From Clostridia bacterium (GTDB lineage: Bacteria; Bacillota; Clostridia; RGIG6154): a stretch of 7,633 nucleotides of DNA. Of this stretch, positions 1 to 5,580 are shown piece after piece. The stretch covers positions 1-7,633 of the forward strand of contig JAGARF010000185.1 of assembly GCA_017622395.1 (NCBI GenBank), written 5' to 3'. The notes beneath the pieces are model-generated. The model did no database searches. It had not been told where the DNA came from and saw only the letters and a program-made list of their open reading frames with translations. The position numbers and the translations under genes were made by a program. Numbering within the stretch: the stretch's first letter is position 1; each line of letters starts with the position of its first letter.

Positions 1-68
1 GCTGACTGGTCAACTAACGCATGGTCGTAACCGCTGATTTTGATTCTGATTTTCTGAGCTGATGCCAT
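1..68 (-). CDS. rpsJ: Ribosomal protein uS10 (partial, N-terminal 22 residues)
   Basis: Reading the minus strand from the ATG at 68-66 gives MASAQKIRIKISGYDHALVD followed by QS, which is the conserved start of bacterial 30S protein S10 (QKIRI-K-x-YDH-L-D). The rest of the gene lies beyond the left edge. S10 is a small-subunit assembly protein and also the NusE partner of NusB in antitermination; it usually heads the long S10 ribosomal-protein operon, so rplC, rplD and others probably follow outside the window (inference). The start is supported by GGGAGG at 77-82, eight bases upstream. The gene has its own promoter and an ~80-nt leader. Identification rests on only 22 residues, but they are highly characteristic. 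Confidence 0.93.
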   Translation of the reverse strand, partial: MASAQKIRIKISGYDHALVDQS

Positions 69-148
69 TAATGTTTCCTCCCTTCGATATTGTGTCCACT
101 ATACCTGGTGTTTCATTACGCTCCACACTCTTGGGCACAGTGCAACCT
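69..148 (-). promoter_or_regulatory. 5' leader of the rpsJ (S10) operon, candidate structured regulatory RNA
   Basis: Between the predicted transcription start near 148 and the rpsJ ATG lies an ~80-nt untranslated leader, longer than ribosome binding needs. In RNA sense, UGUGCC (139-134) can pair with GGACACA (97-91) with one bulged A, closing an outer stem. Inside it GUGU (128-125) can pair with ACAC (111-108), and the same GUGU could instead pair with ACAC at 95-92. S10 operons in other bacteria are controlled by leader RNAs that bind L4, so autoregulation is plausible. I cannot assign this leader to a named RNA family, and the pairings were found by eye. Confidence 0.4.
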
Positions 149-153
149 CATAT

Positions 154-182
154 ACTATACTACATATTAAAAAAGAAGTCAA
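154..182 (-). promoter_or_regulatory. Sigma-A promoter of rpsJ
   Basis: On the minus strand there is a -35 TTGACT (182-177), a 17-bp spacer and a -10 TATAGT (159-154), close to the housekeeping consensus. Transcription should begin near 148 and run left into rpsJ. The DNA just upstream (183-250) is very AT-rich, as expected for a strongly expressed ribosomal promoter. Confidence 0.85.
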
Positions 183-279
183 GCACTTTTTGAAAATATT
201 TCTAAAAATTTTTCCATACAGTTTTAGACTTCTTTATATACATATATATGATAATAGGAAGAAATTCCGTAAAGAGTTT
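183..279. other. AT-rich intergenic DNA upstream of the rpsJ promoter
   Basis: There is no credible coding frame here. The stretch is dominated by A and T runs and an alternating TATATACATATATATG segment around 235-250. It may act as an UP-like region for the rpsJ promoter. Together with the repeats up to 466 and the terminator at 495-522 it fills the gene-free gap between rpsJ and spoVG. Confidence 0.6.
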
Positions 280-314
280 GAAGTTAGAAGTTAGAAGTTA
301 GGAGTTAGGAGTTG
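280..314. repeat. Tandem 7-bp repeat, five units
   Basis: Five head-to-tail heptads are visible: GAAGTTA at 280, 287 and 294, GGAGTTA at 301 and GGAGTTG at 308. Units 1-3 are identical; the fourth and fifth share an A-to-G change at the second base, and the fifth ends in G. A degenerate sixth unit may precede at 273-279. The array directly abuts the hairpin cluster that starts at 316, so the two probably form one element. The unit is far too short for CRISPR, and since seven is not a multiple of three and stops occur, it does not encode a repeat peptide. Confidence 0.9.
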
Positions 315-315
315 T

Positions 316-466
316 AACTGTGCGAAGCACAATATCTCTGCGTAGCTATATCTTTGAATGTGAAACATTTAATATCTCTCGAGTATAGCGAGAATATCGT
401 TTCGTAATGGAACGACGTCTCTGTACTCGCCCGCCTTTTCGGCAGGAGCAAGCCCCTGCCCTACGG
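316..466. repeat. Cluster of small hairpins separated by ATATC spacers
   Basis: A series of short inverted repeats lies side by side. They are TGTGC-gaa-GCACA (319-331); a weak GC-gta-GC (340-346); an 8-bp stem with GAA loop (354-372, one G-T pair); TCTCG/CGAGA (377-393); a 7-bp stem (397-415, one G-T pair); and the GC-rich GGCAGG/CCTGCC (441-460). The pentamer ATATC occurs at 332, 348, 372 and 394, each directly after a stem. No frame looks coding, and the local base composition from about 420 is much richer in GC than its surroundings. It sits between the spoVG terminator and the rpsJ promoter, so neither gene should transcribe it. It resembles a modular intergenic repeat element; its origin is unknown to me. 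Confidence 0.7.
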
Positions 467-494
467 CTCAGAACAACAAATATTATCATATAAT

Positions 495-522
495 AAAAAA
501 AGAAACCCATCGAATGAGTTTC
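495..522 (-). terminator. Rho-independent terminator of spoVG
   Basis: Read on the minus strand, GAAACTCAT (522-514), loop TCG and ATGGGTTTC (510-502) form a 9-bp stem with one T-G pair, followed at once by seven T (501-495). It begins 16 bases after the spoVG stop codon, so spoVG appears to be transcribed alone. Confidence 0.9.
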
Positions 523-538
523 CCTTTCAAGTTTTAAA

Positions 539-811
539 TTATTCAGCAGCTTCTTCTTTAAGCGATTCTTCATACTTAGCAAGAACTGCTGTCTGAAGTG
601 CTTCACGCATTTCCACATTGATTGGGTGCGCAATATCTTTGAATTCGCCGTCCATTGTTTTTCTGCTTGGCATAGCTATGAAAAGCTTGTCCTGTCCTTC
701 GATAACCTTGATGTCATGAACAACAAATGCATCGTCAAATGTCACTGATACTACTGCCTTCATTCTACCCTCTGCTGTAATTTTTCTTACTCTGATGTCT
801 GTAATATTCAT
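539..811 (-). CDS. spoVG: Septation/sporulation regulator SpoVG
   Basis: This 90-residue protein matches SpoVG in length and along its whole sequence. Diagnostic segments are MNITDIRVRK at the N-terminus, the central FDDAFVVHDIKVIEG, and FIAMPSRKTMDGEFKDIAHP (44-63), followed by an acidic helical tail (about 66-90). SpoVG is a small cytoplasmic nucleic-acid-binding regulator. In Bacillus it affects asymmetric septation and spore cortex formation, and in other Firmicutes it affects virulence and envelope genes. The start is fixed by GGGAGG at 820-825, eight bases upstream. The gene has its own promoter and terminator and is not followed by glmU, its usual neighbour in Bacillus. The family assignment is secure; the exact role in this organism is inferred. 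Confidence 0.97.
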   Translation of the reverse strand: MNITDIRVRKITAEGRMKAVVSVTFDDAFVVHDIKVIEGQDKLFIAMPSRKTMDGEFKDIAHPINVEMREALQTAVLAKYEESLKEEAAE

Positions 812-867
812 CCTTATTTCCTCCCTGCCTTTTGCAGTTTTTTGACAGAATTACTCCGTCCTTAATG

Positions 868-896
868 AATTTATCAAATTTTATACATATTGTCAA
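868..896 (-). promoter_or_regulatory. Promoter of spoVG
   Basis: The minus strand carries TTGACA (896-891), a 17-bp spacer and TAAATT (873-868). This is a perfect -35 with a moderate -10, giving a leader of about 50 nt with a weak CTGC/GCAG hairpin (837-825) running into the Shine-Dalgarno sequence. In B. subtilis spoVG is driven by sigma-H; I see no clear sigma-H motif here and favour sigma-A. Confidence 0.7.
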
Positions 897-1018
897 TGGT
901 GTTTTCATATTTTTGTGCAAATTGACTAAAAAAATATGCAAAATATCTTTAAAAATGTTTCAAATTGGCACTTTTTTTGACTTTTTTTGCATTATCGTTA
1001 AAGGTGCATAAAAAATTG

Positions 1019-1047
1019 TTGCCATTTATTATAACATATGATATAAT
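1019..1047 (+). promoter_or_regulatory. Sigma-A promoter of the zinc-ribbon/murA/walJ operon
   Basis: TTGCCA (1019-1024), a 17-bp spacer and a perfect TATAAT (1042-1047) make a strong housekeeping promoter. The expected start is near 1054. The region upstream (897-1018) holds no gene but contains several A or T runs, including two T7 runs starting exactly 10 bp apart (972 and 982), which may bend the DNA or act as an UP element. Confidence 0.9.
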
Positions 1048-1076
1048 AAATGTGTATATATGGAAGGAGTGTCTAT

Positions 1077-1436
1077 ATGGCTATACTAGATAATGTATCT
1101 GAAACAATTTCAAAGGTTGCCCGCAATATCGCAAAGGGTACAAACAAGGTTGTTGAATCCTCAAAGGTTTCTATAGACCTTCTCGAAAAGAAGGATGACC
1201 TTAAGGACAAATATGCTGAAATCGGTAAACTCCTTGCCGACTGTGACGATAAAGAAATTATTGAAAAGCTTGATGTTGCTGACAAAATCAATGAAATCAG
1301 AGCATTAAGCAACGAAATTGTAGAACTTAAGATTAAGCTTTCCGAACTCAAAAATACAAAAAAATGCCCCGATTGCGGAGCTAACATTTCTAAAAACTCT
1401 GCTTACTGCAATGTTTGCGGTAGCAAAATAATTTAA
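1077..1436 (+). CDS. Small helical protein with C-terminal zinc ribbon, function unknown
   Basis: This is a predicted 119-residue cytoplasmic protein. Residues 1-95 are charged and heptad-like with no proline or tryptophan, so a helical or coiled-coil region is likely. The C-terminus is a zinc ribbon: CPDC (97-100), ten residues, then CNVC (111-114), four cysteines in two CxxC knuckles that should bind one Zn2+. The start is ATG 1077, with GGAAGGAG at 1062-1069 seven bases upstream. An in-frame ATG at 1050 is unlikely because it lies between the -10 and the transcription start. It is the first gene of the operon, 12 bp before murA, so co-expression with peptidoglycan synthesis is expected. 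I do not recognise a named family beyond the zinc ribbon; a scaffold or adaptor role is a guess. Confidence 0.85.
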   Translation: MAILDNVSETISKVARNIAKGTNKVVESSKVSIDLLEKKDDLKDKYAEIGKLLADCDDKEIIEKLDVADKINEIRALSNEIVELKIKLSELKNTKKCPDCGANISKNSAYCNVCGSKII

Positions 1437-1448
1437 CGGGGAAATAAA

Positions 1449-2735
1449 ATGGAAAAATTGATTATCAAGGGTGGTAAGCCCCTTAACGGAAGCATAAGCA
1501 TCAGCGGTGCAAAAAATGCAGTTGTTGCAATTATACCTGCCGCACTTCTTATCGAAGGAAAGTGTGTTATTGAAAATGTACCCTGTATTGACGATGTTTC
1601 TGTTATTACTGATATTTTAAGCCAGCTTGGTGCAAAAATCAGACTTATCAATAAGCATACAATCGAAATAGACAGTACGAATATTGAAACCTGCAAAGCT
1701 GACCATACTATGGTAAGCAAAATGCGTGCATCTTATTATCTTATGGGCGCACTTCTTGGCAGATTTAACCATGCACTTGTTTCTATGCCCGGCGGCTGTG
1801 ATTTAGGTCCAAGACCTGTTGACCAGCATCTTAAAGGCTTCCGTGCTCTCGGTGCCAAAATTGATGACGATAACGGATATTATGAACTTACAGCCGACGA
1901 GCTTGTTGGCGGTCATATTTTCTTTGATATCGTTTCTGTTGGTGCAACAATCAATGTTATGCTTGCAGCTGTTAAGGCTCATGGTATCACAATTATTGAG
2001 AATGCAGCAAAAGAACCTCATATCGTTGATGTTGCAAACTTTTTAAACTCAATGGGTGCAAACATCAAGGGTGCAGGTACAGATGTTATAAAAATCAAAG
2101 GTGTGGATTGTTTAAAAGGAGGTACATACTCCGTTACTCCCGACTATGTTGAAGCAGGCACATATATGCTTATGACTGCAGGAACAGGCGGAAATGTTCT
2201 TATTAAAGATGTTATTCCCAAGCACCTTGAATCAATTACTGCCAAGCTTAAAGAAATCGGTGCAACCGTTAATGAATACGACGACAGTATTCAGGTTATT
2301 TCAACAAAAAGGCTTGCTCCTGCAAGAGTTAAAACTCTGCCCTACCCGGGTTTTCCTACAGACCTTCAGCCTCTTATTACAACTCTTTTATCCGTTTCAA
2401 ACGGAACAAGTATTGTAACAGAAGCTGTATGGGAGAGCCGTTTCAGATATGTTGATGAATTAAGACGAATGGGTGCCAACATCACAGTTGAGAAATCTGT
2501 TGCGGTTATAGAGGGAATAGAGGAGCTTTCGGGCTGTCCCGTTAAGTCTCACGATTTAAGAGCCGGTGCTGCTATGGTTATGGCAGGACTTATGGCAAAC
2601 GGAACAACAGAAGTAACTGAACTTCAATATATAGACAGAGGATATGAAGACTTAGAAGGTAAACTTACATCACTTGGTGCAGATATCAGGAGAATAGAAG
2701 ATAAAACACCTTCAACAACTTCAAAGGCAAACTGA
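1449..2735 (+). CDS. murA: UDP-N-acetylglucosamine 1-carboxyvinyltransferase
   Basis: MurA transfers enolpyruvate from phosphoenolpyruvate to UDP-GlcNAc, the first committed step of peptidoglycan precursor synthesis in the cytoplasm. The 428-residue length is typical. The two-domain EPSP-synthase-like fold is supported by SGAKNA (19-24, with K22 and N23), the R93 region KMRAS, the catalytic loop PGGCDLGPRPVD with Cys117, YPGFPTDLQP with Asp305, and YIDRGYEDL with Arg397. These match the E. coli active site (Cys115, Asp305, Arg397). Retaining Cys rather than Asp in the loop is the form normally alkylated by fosfomycin. The start has GGGGA at 1438-1442. The stop TGA shares its last base with the ATG of the next gene, suggesting translational coupling. 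Clostridia often carry two murA copies; which one this is cannot be told here. Confidence 0.97.
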   Translation: MEKLIIKGGKPLNGSISISGAKNAVVAIIPAALLIEGKCVIENVPCIDDVSVITDILSQLGAKIRLINKHTIEIDSTNIETCKADHTMVSKMRASYYLMGALLGRFNHALVSMPGGCDLGPRPVDQHLKGFRALGAKIDDDNGYYELTADELVGGHIFFDIVSVGATINVMLAAVKAHGITIIENAAKEPHIVDVANFLNSMGANIKGAGTDVIKIKGVDCLKGGTYSVTPDYVEAGTYMLMTAGTGGNVLIKDVIPKHLESITAKLKEIGATVNEYDDSIQVISTKRLAPARVKTLPYPGFPTDLQPLITTLLSVSNGTSIVTEAVWESRFRYVDELRRMGANITVEKSVAVIEGIEELSGCPVKSHDLRAGAAMVMAGLMANGTTEVTELQYIDRGYEDLEGKLTSLGADIRRIEDKTPSTTSKAN

Positions 2736-3498
2736 TGTTAAAATTTTGTTCACTTTCAAGCTCAAGCAGCGGTAACTGTCTTTATGTCACAGACGGCAGT
2801 TCAAGCATTTTAATTGACTGCGGCTTAAGCTTTACAAAAACAAGTTCATTATTAAATTTAATCGGCGTCAATATATCGGATATTGACGCTGTTTTGGTTA
2901 CCCACGAACACACAGACCACACATCAGGACTTGGTGTTCTTTTAAGAAAACAAGAGTTCCCATATACGGACTTAAGGAAACCGTTGCTTATGTTTTATAT
3001 AAGTATCCCTATATAAGCAATATTAACATTCTTCCGTCCGCACTTAAAATAGGAAAGCTTGAAATAAAAAGCTTTGCAACCTCTCATGATGTTCCCTCTG
3101 TAGGGTATACTATTGAATGTGGTAATAAGAAAATTTCAATTGCAACAGATCTTGGTATTGTAACAGATGGGGTGTGTGATGCTTTAAAAGGAACAGACTT
3201 TGCCTTTATCGAATCAAATCATGACCCCGAAATGCTTATGTATGGTACTTATCCATATCATTTAAAAAAGAGAGTCGCCTCCGAAAGAGGACATCTTTCA
3301 AATAAAATGTGTTCCCAGCTTGTGTGCAAGCTTGCCTCTGAGGGTACCAAAGAATTTATGTTGGGTCACATCAGCAAGGAAAACAACACAGAAGACCTTG
3401 CACTTTCAACAACCTCAAGTGCTCTTTCACTAATAGGTAAAAGTGCACAGGTACATATAGCACCCAAAGAAAGCCCATCAAAAATAATTCAATTATAA
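2735..3498 (+). pseudogene. walJ: WalJ/YycJ-type metallo-beta-lactamase-fold hydrolase, frameshifted
   Basis: Two frames together encode one protein of about 254 residues, close to the length of YycJ/WalJ. The first frame (2735 to about 2950) gives KFCSLSSSSSGNCLYV, LIDCG and the metal-binding THEHTDH (HxHxDH at 57-62), then ...LGVLLRK. The -1 frame (about 2950-3498) continues with TRVPIYGLKETVAYVLY, SHDVPSVGYTI, ATDLG, FIESNHD, RGHLSN and LGHISKENN, all expected in order. Without a shift the first frame stops at 3016. Restoring one A in the AGAAAACA run at 2945-2952 rejoins the frames without losing conserved residues. The family binds two metal ions; in Bacillus it is encoded with the WalRK cell-wall regulators, and a DNA exonuclease role has been proposed. 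No walRK genes are visible here. The break may be a sequencing error, a true mutation or slippage. A weak AAAGG (2723-2727) precedes the start. Confidence 0.88.
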
Positions 3499-3502
3499 AC
3501 TA

Positions 3503-3533
3503 AAAAAGCACTTGCATATAGCAAGTGCTTTTT
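3503..3533. terminator. Bidirectional terminator between walJ-like gene and tRNA-Leu
   Basis: AAAAAGCACTTGC (3503-3515), loop ATATA and GCAAGTGCTTTTT (3521-3533) form a perfect 13-bp stem ending in a T run on either strand. On the plus strand it lies five bases after the walJ-like stop codon and ends the murA operon. On the minus strand it directly follows the tRNA-Leu, whose encoded terminal A (3533) is the first base of the stem. Confidence 0.93.
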
Positions 3534-3621
3534 GGTGCCGAAGACCGGAATCGAACCGGTACGAAGTTTAACCCTCGCAGGATTTTAAGTCCTGTGCGTC
3601 TGCCAGTTCCGCCACTTCGGC
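3533..3621 (-). tRNA. tRNA-Leu, anticodon UAA
   Basis: On the minus strand, acceptor arms GCCGAAG (3621-3615) and CTTCGGC (3543-3537) enclose a complete cloverleaf. The anticodon stem CAGGA/TCCTG holds the loop CTTAAAA, giving anticodon UAA, which reads UUA (and by wobble UUG) leucine codons. The long variable arm (CGAGGGTTAAACTTCG) is typical of class II tRNA-Leu. The T arm ACCGG-TTCGATT-CCGGT is canonical. The discriminator is A and the CCA end is encoded (3535-3533). At 89 nt it has normal length for tRNA-Leu. Confidence 0.97.
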
Positions 3622-3633
3622 AGGTACTTGTAT

Positions 3634-3662
3634 ATAATAGCACAATGAAATTTGTTTGTCAA
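3634..3662 (-). promoter_or_regulatory. Promoter of tRNA-Leu(UAA)
   Basis: The minus strand has TTGACA (3662-3657), a 17-bp spacer and TATTAT (3639-3634) preceded by TGC, an extended -10. Transcription should start near 3627, about six bases before the mature tRNA 5' end. It lies 18 bp downstream of the spoIIR stop codon, so the tRNA may also receive some read-through. Confidence 0.9.
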
Positions 3663-3680
3663 GGGTTTTTATACAGTTTT

Positions 3681-4235
3681 TTATTTAAAAATCTCAATAA
3701 TCTTAAACTTAAACTTCATATCATCATTTAATGATATAAGTCTGTATTCGTCTTCCGAAAGTATTTTTTTGAGATATTGCGTGCCTTCATTGTCTATCTT
3801 CCCTGTTGCTCCGTCTGTAAAGCACAGCGGCGGAAACATAACACACCACCAATTTTCACCCATAGCTTTCCCGAGCTTTACATTAACCGCTTTATACTTT
3901 CCTTTCGGCAAGGATAGGTTTGCGTATGTTTTTGTCGGGAAATATGTGTCCTTATATTCAACGGTTGCACGGTATGGCACATTGTTTTTTTCTAAGTACT
4001 CATTTACCTTTTTTTCAGTTTCAGGAAGAACATCATTCATATTGTCCTTGTTAATTTCCACACTGCTGATTATGTTATCCCTTACATCAAGCTTTATTTG
4101 CTGGTCGTACTGAGAATTGCTGTTTGCAACTATGTGCAGTCTTGTAACATTCTCACTTATACTCTCCTGCATTCCTCCTGCATAGCACACCATACAGCCA
4201 AAACACAAAAAAACTGCTAATAATAATCGTTTCAT
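3681..4235 (-). CDS. spoIIR: Stage II sporulation protein R (SpoIIR)
   Basis: SpoIIR is made in the forespore under sigma-F and exported to the intermembrane space, where it activates SpoIIGA to process pro-sigma-E in the mother cell. The 184-residue protein has an N-terminal hydrophobic signal segment (residues 3-20). Family motifs are RLHIVANSNSQYDQQIKLDV (32-51) and GENWWCVMFPPLCF (126-139). The start is supported by GAGGTG at 4241-4246, five bases upstream. It lies 35 bp after ispE in the same direction, so it can be transcribed from the operon promoter at 5581; I did not find a convincing forespore promoter in the 35-bp gap, though one could lie inside ispE. No clear terminator follows before the tRNA promoter. 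Confidence 0.95.
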   Translation of the reverse strand: MKRLLLAVFLCFGCMVCYAGGMQESISENVTRLHIVANSNSQYDQQIKLDVRDNIISSVEINKDNMNDVLPETEKKVNEYLEKNNVPYRATVEYKDTYFPTKTYANLSLPKGKYKAVNVKLGKAMGENWWCVMFPPLCFTDGATGKIDNEGTQYLKKILSEDEYRLISLNDDMKFKFKIIEIFK

Positions 4236-4270
4236 TTTTTCACCTCGATTTGATTATTGGCAGTTTTTTG

Positions 4271-5113
4271 TTACTTTATACTTGTCACGCAAGTAAATAT
4301 ATTAAATTGTTTAAGTGCCTGCTCTGCTTTTTTTGCATCATCAACACTCTCAAATAATCCAAAGACGGTTGGGCCGCTTCCTGTCATAAGAGAGCACATA
4401 GCATTGTTATCAAGCATAACAGACTCTATTTCTTTTATAACAGGCTTTTCTGATGCTGTTATTTCCTCAAGCACATTATACATTCTTTTTGAAAGGTCAT
4501 AAAGATTACCTTTTTCTATGGCTTTCATAGCTCCCTCTGTATCAGGGTGATGTTTCATATCGCCGAGCTTCACCTTTTTGAAAATTTCAACTGTACTTAT
4601 GGGAAAATCCGGCTTTGCTATAAGTACAGGGCAAGGTTTCAGGCTTTTAAGAGGTGTTAAAATTTCACCTATTCCTTCGCACAGCACAGTTCCGCCCACA
4701 ATACAAAAAGGAATGTCCGCTCCGACGGTTTCTCCTATCTTTATAAGGGTTTCAACATCTGCATTTATTCCTGTAAGCTGATTTAGTGCTTTTATCACCG
4801 CCGCACCGTCTGTACTTCCCCCTGCCATTCCTGCAGCTACAGGGATATTTTTTTCTATATATATTTTAGCACCGCAGTTCAAATTAAAATATTTAAAAAA
4901 TGCGTCTGCCGCTTTATATGCTATATTGTTTTTATCGTCAGGGAGATATTTAAGGCTGGTTTTTACCTGAATATCCTTTTCTGCAAGCTCCACATCTACC
5001 ACATCTGCAAGCTCAAGACTTTGCATAATTGTTTTTAAAATATGGTAGCCGTTTTCCTTTTTCCCTACTATATCCAATGTTAAGTTTACTTTTGAATGTG
5101 CCTTTATCTTCAT
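4271..5113 (-). CDS. ispE: 4-diphosphocytidyl-2-C-methyl-D-erythritol kinase
   Basis: IspE phosphorylates the 2-hydroxyl of CDP-methylerythritol with ATP in the MEP pathway, which supplies isoprenoids, including the undecaprenyl carrier used with MurA products. The 280-residue length fits the family. The N-terminus has AHSKVNLTLDIVGKKENGYH with the expected lysine (K8), followed by TIMQSLELAD. The GHMP-kinase ATP loop is PVAAGMAGGSTDGA (91-104). GADIPF carries the likely catalytic D133. A third GHMP motif, MTGSGPTVFGLF, lies near the C-terminus. GAGGAA at 5119-5124 overlaps the end of the upstream FHA gene, and only two bases separate the two reading frames, suggesting coupled translation. 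Confidence 0.96.
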   Translation of the reverse strand: MKIKAHSKVNLTLDIVGKKENGYHILKTIMQSLELADVVDVELAEKDIQVKTSLKYLPDDKNNIAYKAADAFFKYFNLNCGAKIYIEKNIPVAAGMAGGSTDGAAVIKALNQLTGINADVETLIKIGETVGADIPFCIVGGTVLCEGIGEILTPLKSLKPCPVLIAKPDFPISTVEIFKKVKLGDMKHHPDTEGAMKAIEKGNLYDLSKRMYNVLEEITASEKPVIKEIESVMLDNNAMCSLMTGSGPTVFGLFESVDDAKKAEQALKQFNIFTCVTSIK

Positions 5114-5115
5114 AT

Positions 5116-5559
5116 TTATTCCTCAGTTGGTTCAACAAATATAAATATAAGCTGACCTGCTTTAATTAAATCTCCTGTTTTTAATGCACAAGGCTCGGCT
5201 GTTATTTTTTCACCGTTTACAAAAGTACCGTTTGTGCTGTTGTTGTCTGCGATTGTAAACATTCCATTCTCTTTCTTGAAAATCGCGTGAGCAGTTGAAA
5301 GAAATGGATCAGAAATAATAATATCCGCCTTAGCACCTCTGCCTATAACAGTTCCGTCCTTTATGTTATAATGTTCTTCAACAGAAAACGGAACTGTATG
5401 TCTTTTGTTCATAAGCTTTATATATACACCATCATCAAAAACAGAGCCAAGTCTGCTTTGTTTTATGTCAAGATAAATAAGTCTTATAATACTGAACATA
5501 AAGAAATATATAATAGTTATAAAAATATATTTCACTATTGTTGATAAAACTTCAAACAC
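5116..5559 (-). CDS. Membrane-anchored FHA-domain protein
   Basis: This is a 147-residue protein. Residues 7-30 form one hydrophobic helix, so it is probably anchored with its C-terminal part in the cytoplasm. A forkhead-associated domain spans about 64-143, with GR (73-74), a DIIISDP strand, S88/H91 in the STAH motif and NNSTNGTFVNG (106-116), the usual phosphothreonine-reading residues. FHA domains bind phosphothreonine, typically placed by Ser/Thr kinases of the PknB/PrkC type; no kinase is visible here. The start is GTG (5559-5557), chosen because a perfect AAGGAGG lies at 5567-5573, seven bases upstream. It heads the operon with ispE and spoIIR. In Clostridia similar FHA proteins often sit beside ftsW/rodA or penicillin-binding proteins, so a wall-growth role is a reasonable but untested inference. 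Confidence 0.92.
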   Translation of the reverse strand: MFEVLSTIVKYIFITIIYFFMFSIIRLIYLDIKQSRLGSVFDDGVYIKLMNKRHTVPFSVEEHYNIKDGTVIGRGAKADIIISDPFLSTAHAIFKKENGMFTIADNNSTNGTFVNGEKITAEPCALKTGDLIKAGQLIFIFVEPTEE

Positions 5560-5580
5560 AATCCCGCCTCCTTTTAAAAC

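Noticed and set aside
441..460. GC-rich GGCAGG/CCTGCC hairpin as a terminator
   Set aside because: No T run follows on either strand, and spoVG already has a clear terminator at 495-522.
280..466. Possible CRISPR array
   Set aside because: The repeats are 7 bp tandem units or hairpins of differing sequence; there is no repeated 25-37 bp unit with unique spacers.
346..633. Minus-strand open frame of 95 codons through the hairpin cluster and into spoVG
   Set aside because: It overlaps spoVG in another frame, crosses the terminator, has no ribosome site, and its product is low-complexity and rich in arginine and lysine.
1050..1076. Upstream in-frame ATG that would add nine residues to the zinc-ribbon protein
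   Set aside because: It lies three bases after the -10 hexamer, before the expected transcription start, and has no Shine-Dalgarno sequence; ATG 1077 has a strong one.
1433..1720. Long open frames antisense to murA, spoIIR, ispE and the zinc-ribbon gene
   Set aside because: These are shadows of well-identified genes, without ribosome sites or family resemblance.
2945..2952. Programmed -1 frameshifting as the favoured explanation for the walJ-like break
   Set aside because: A -1 slip would work, but there is no canonical X-XXY-YYZ heptamer and I saw no strong downstream structure; family members are normally encoded in one frame, so an error or mutation is more likely.
3533..3621. tRNA-Leu reading UUA beside spoIIR as a developmental switch like bldA of Streptomyces
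   Set aside because: TTA is an ordinary, common leucine codon in this AT-rich genome, so the tRNA cannot act as a rare-codon switch.
3525..3731. Plus-strand open frame running through the tRNA
   Set aside because: It is antisense to tRNA-Leu and its promoter and starts inside the terminator; no coding signal.
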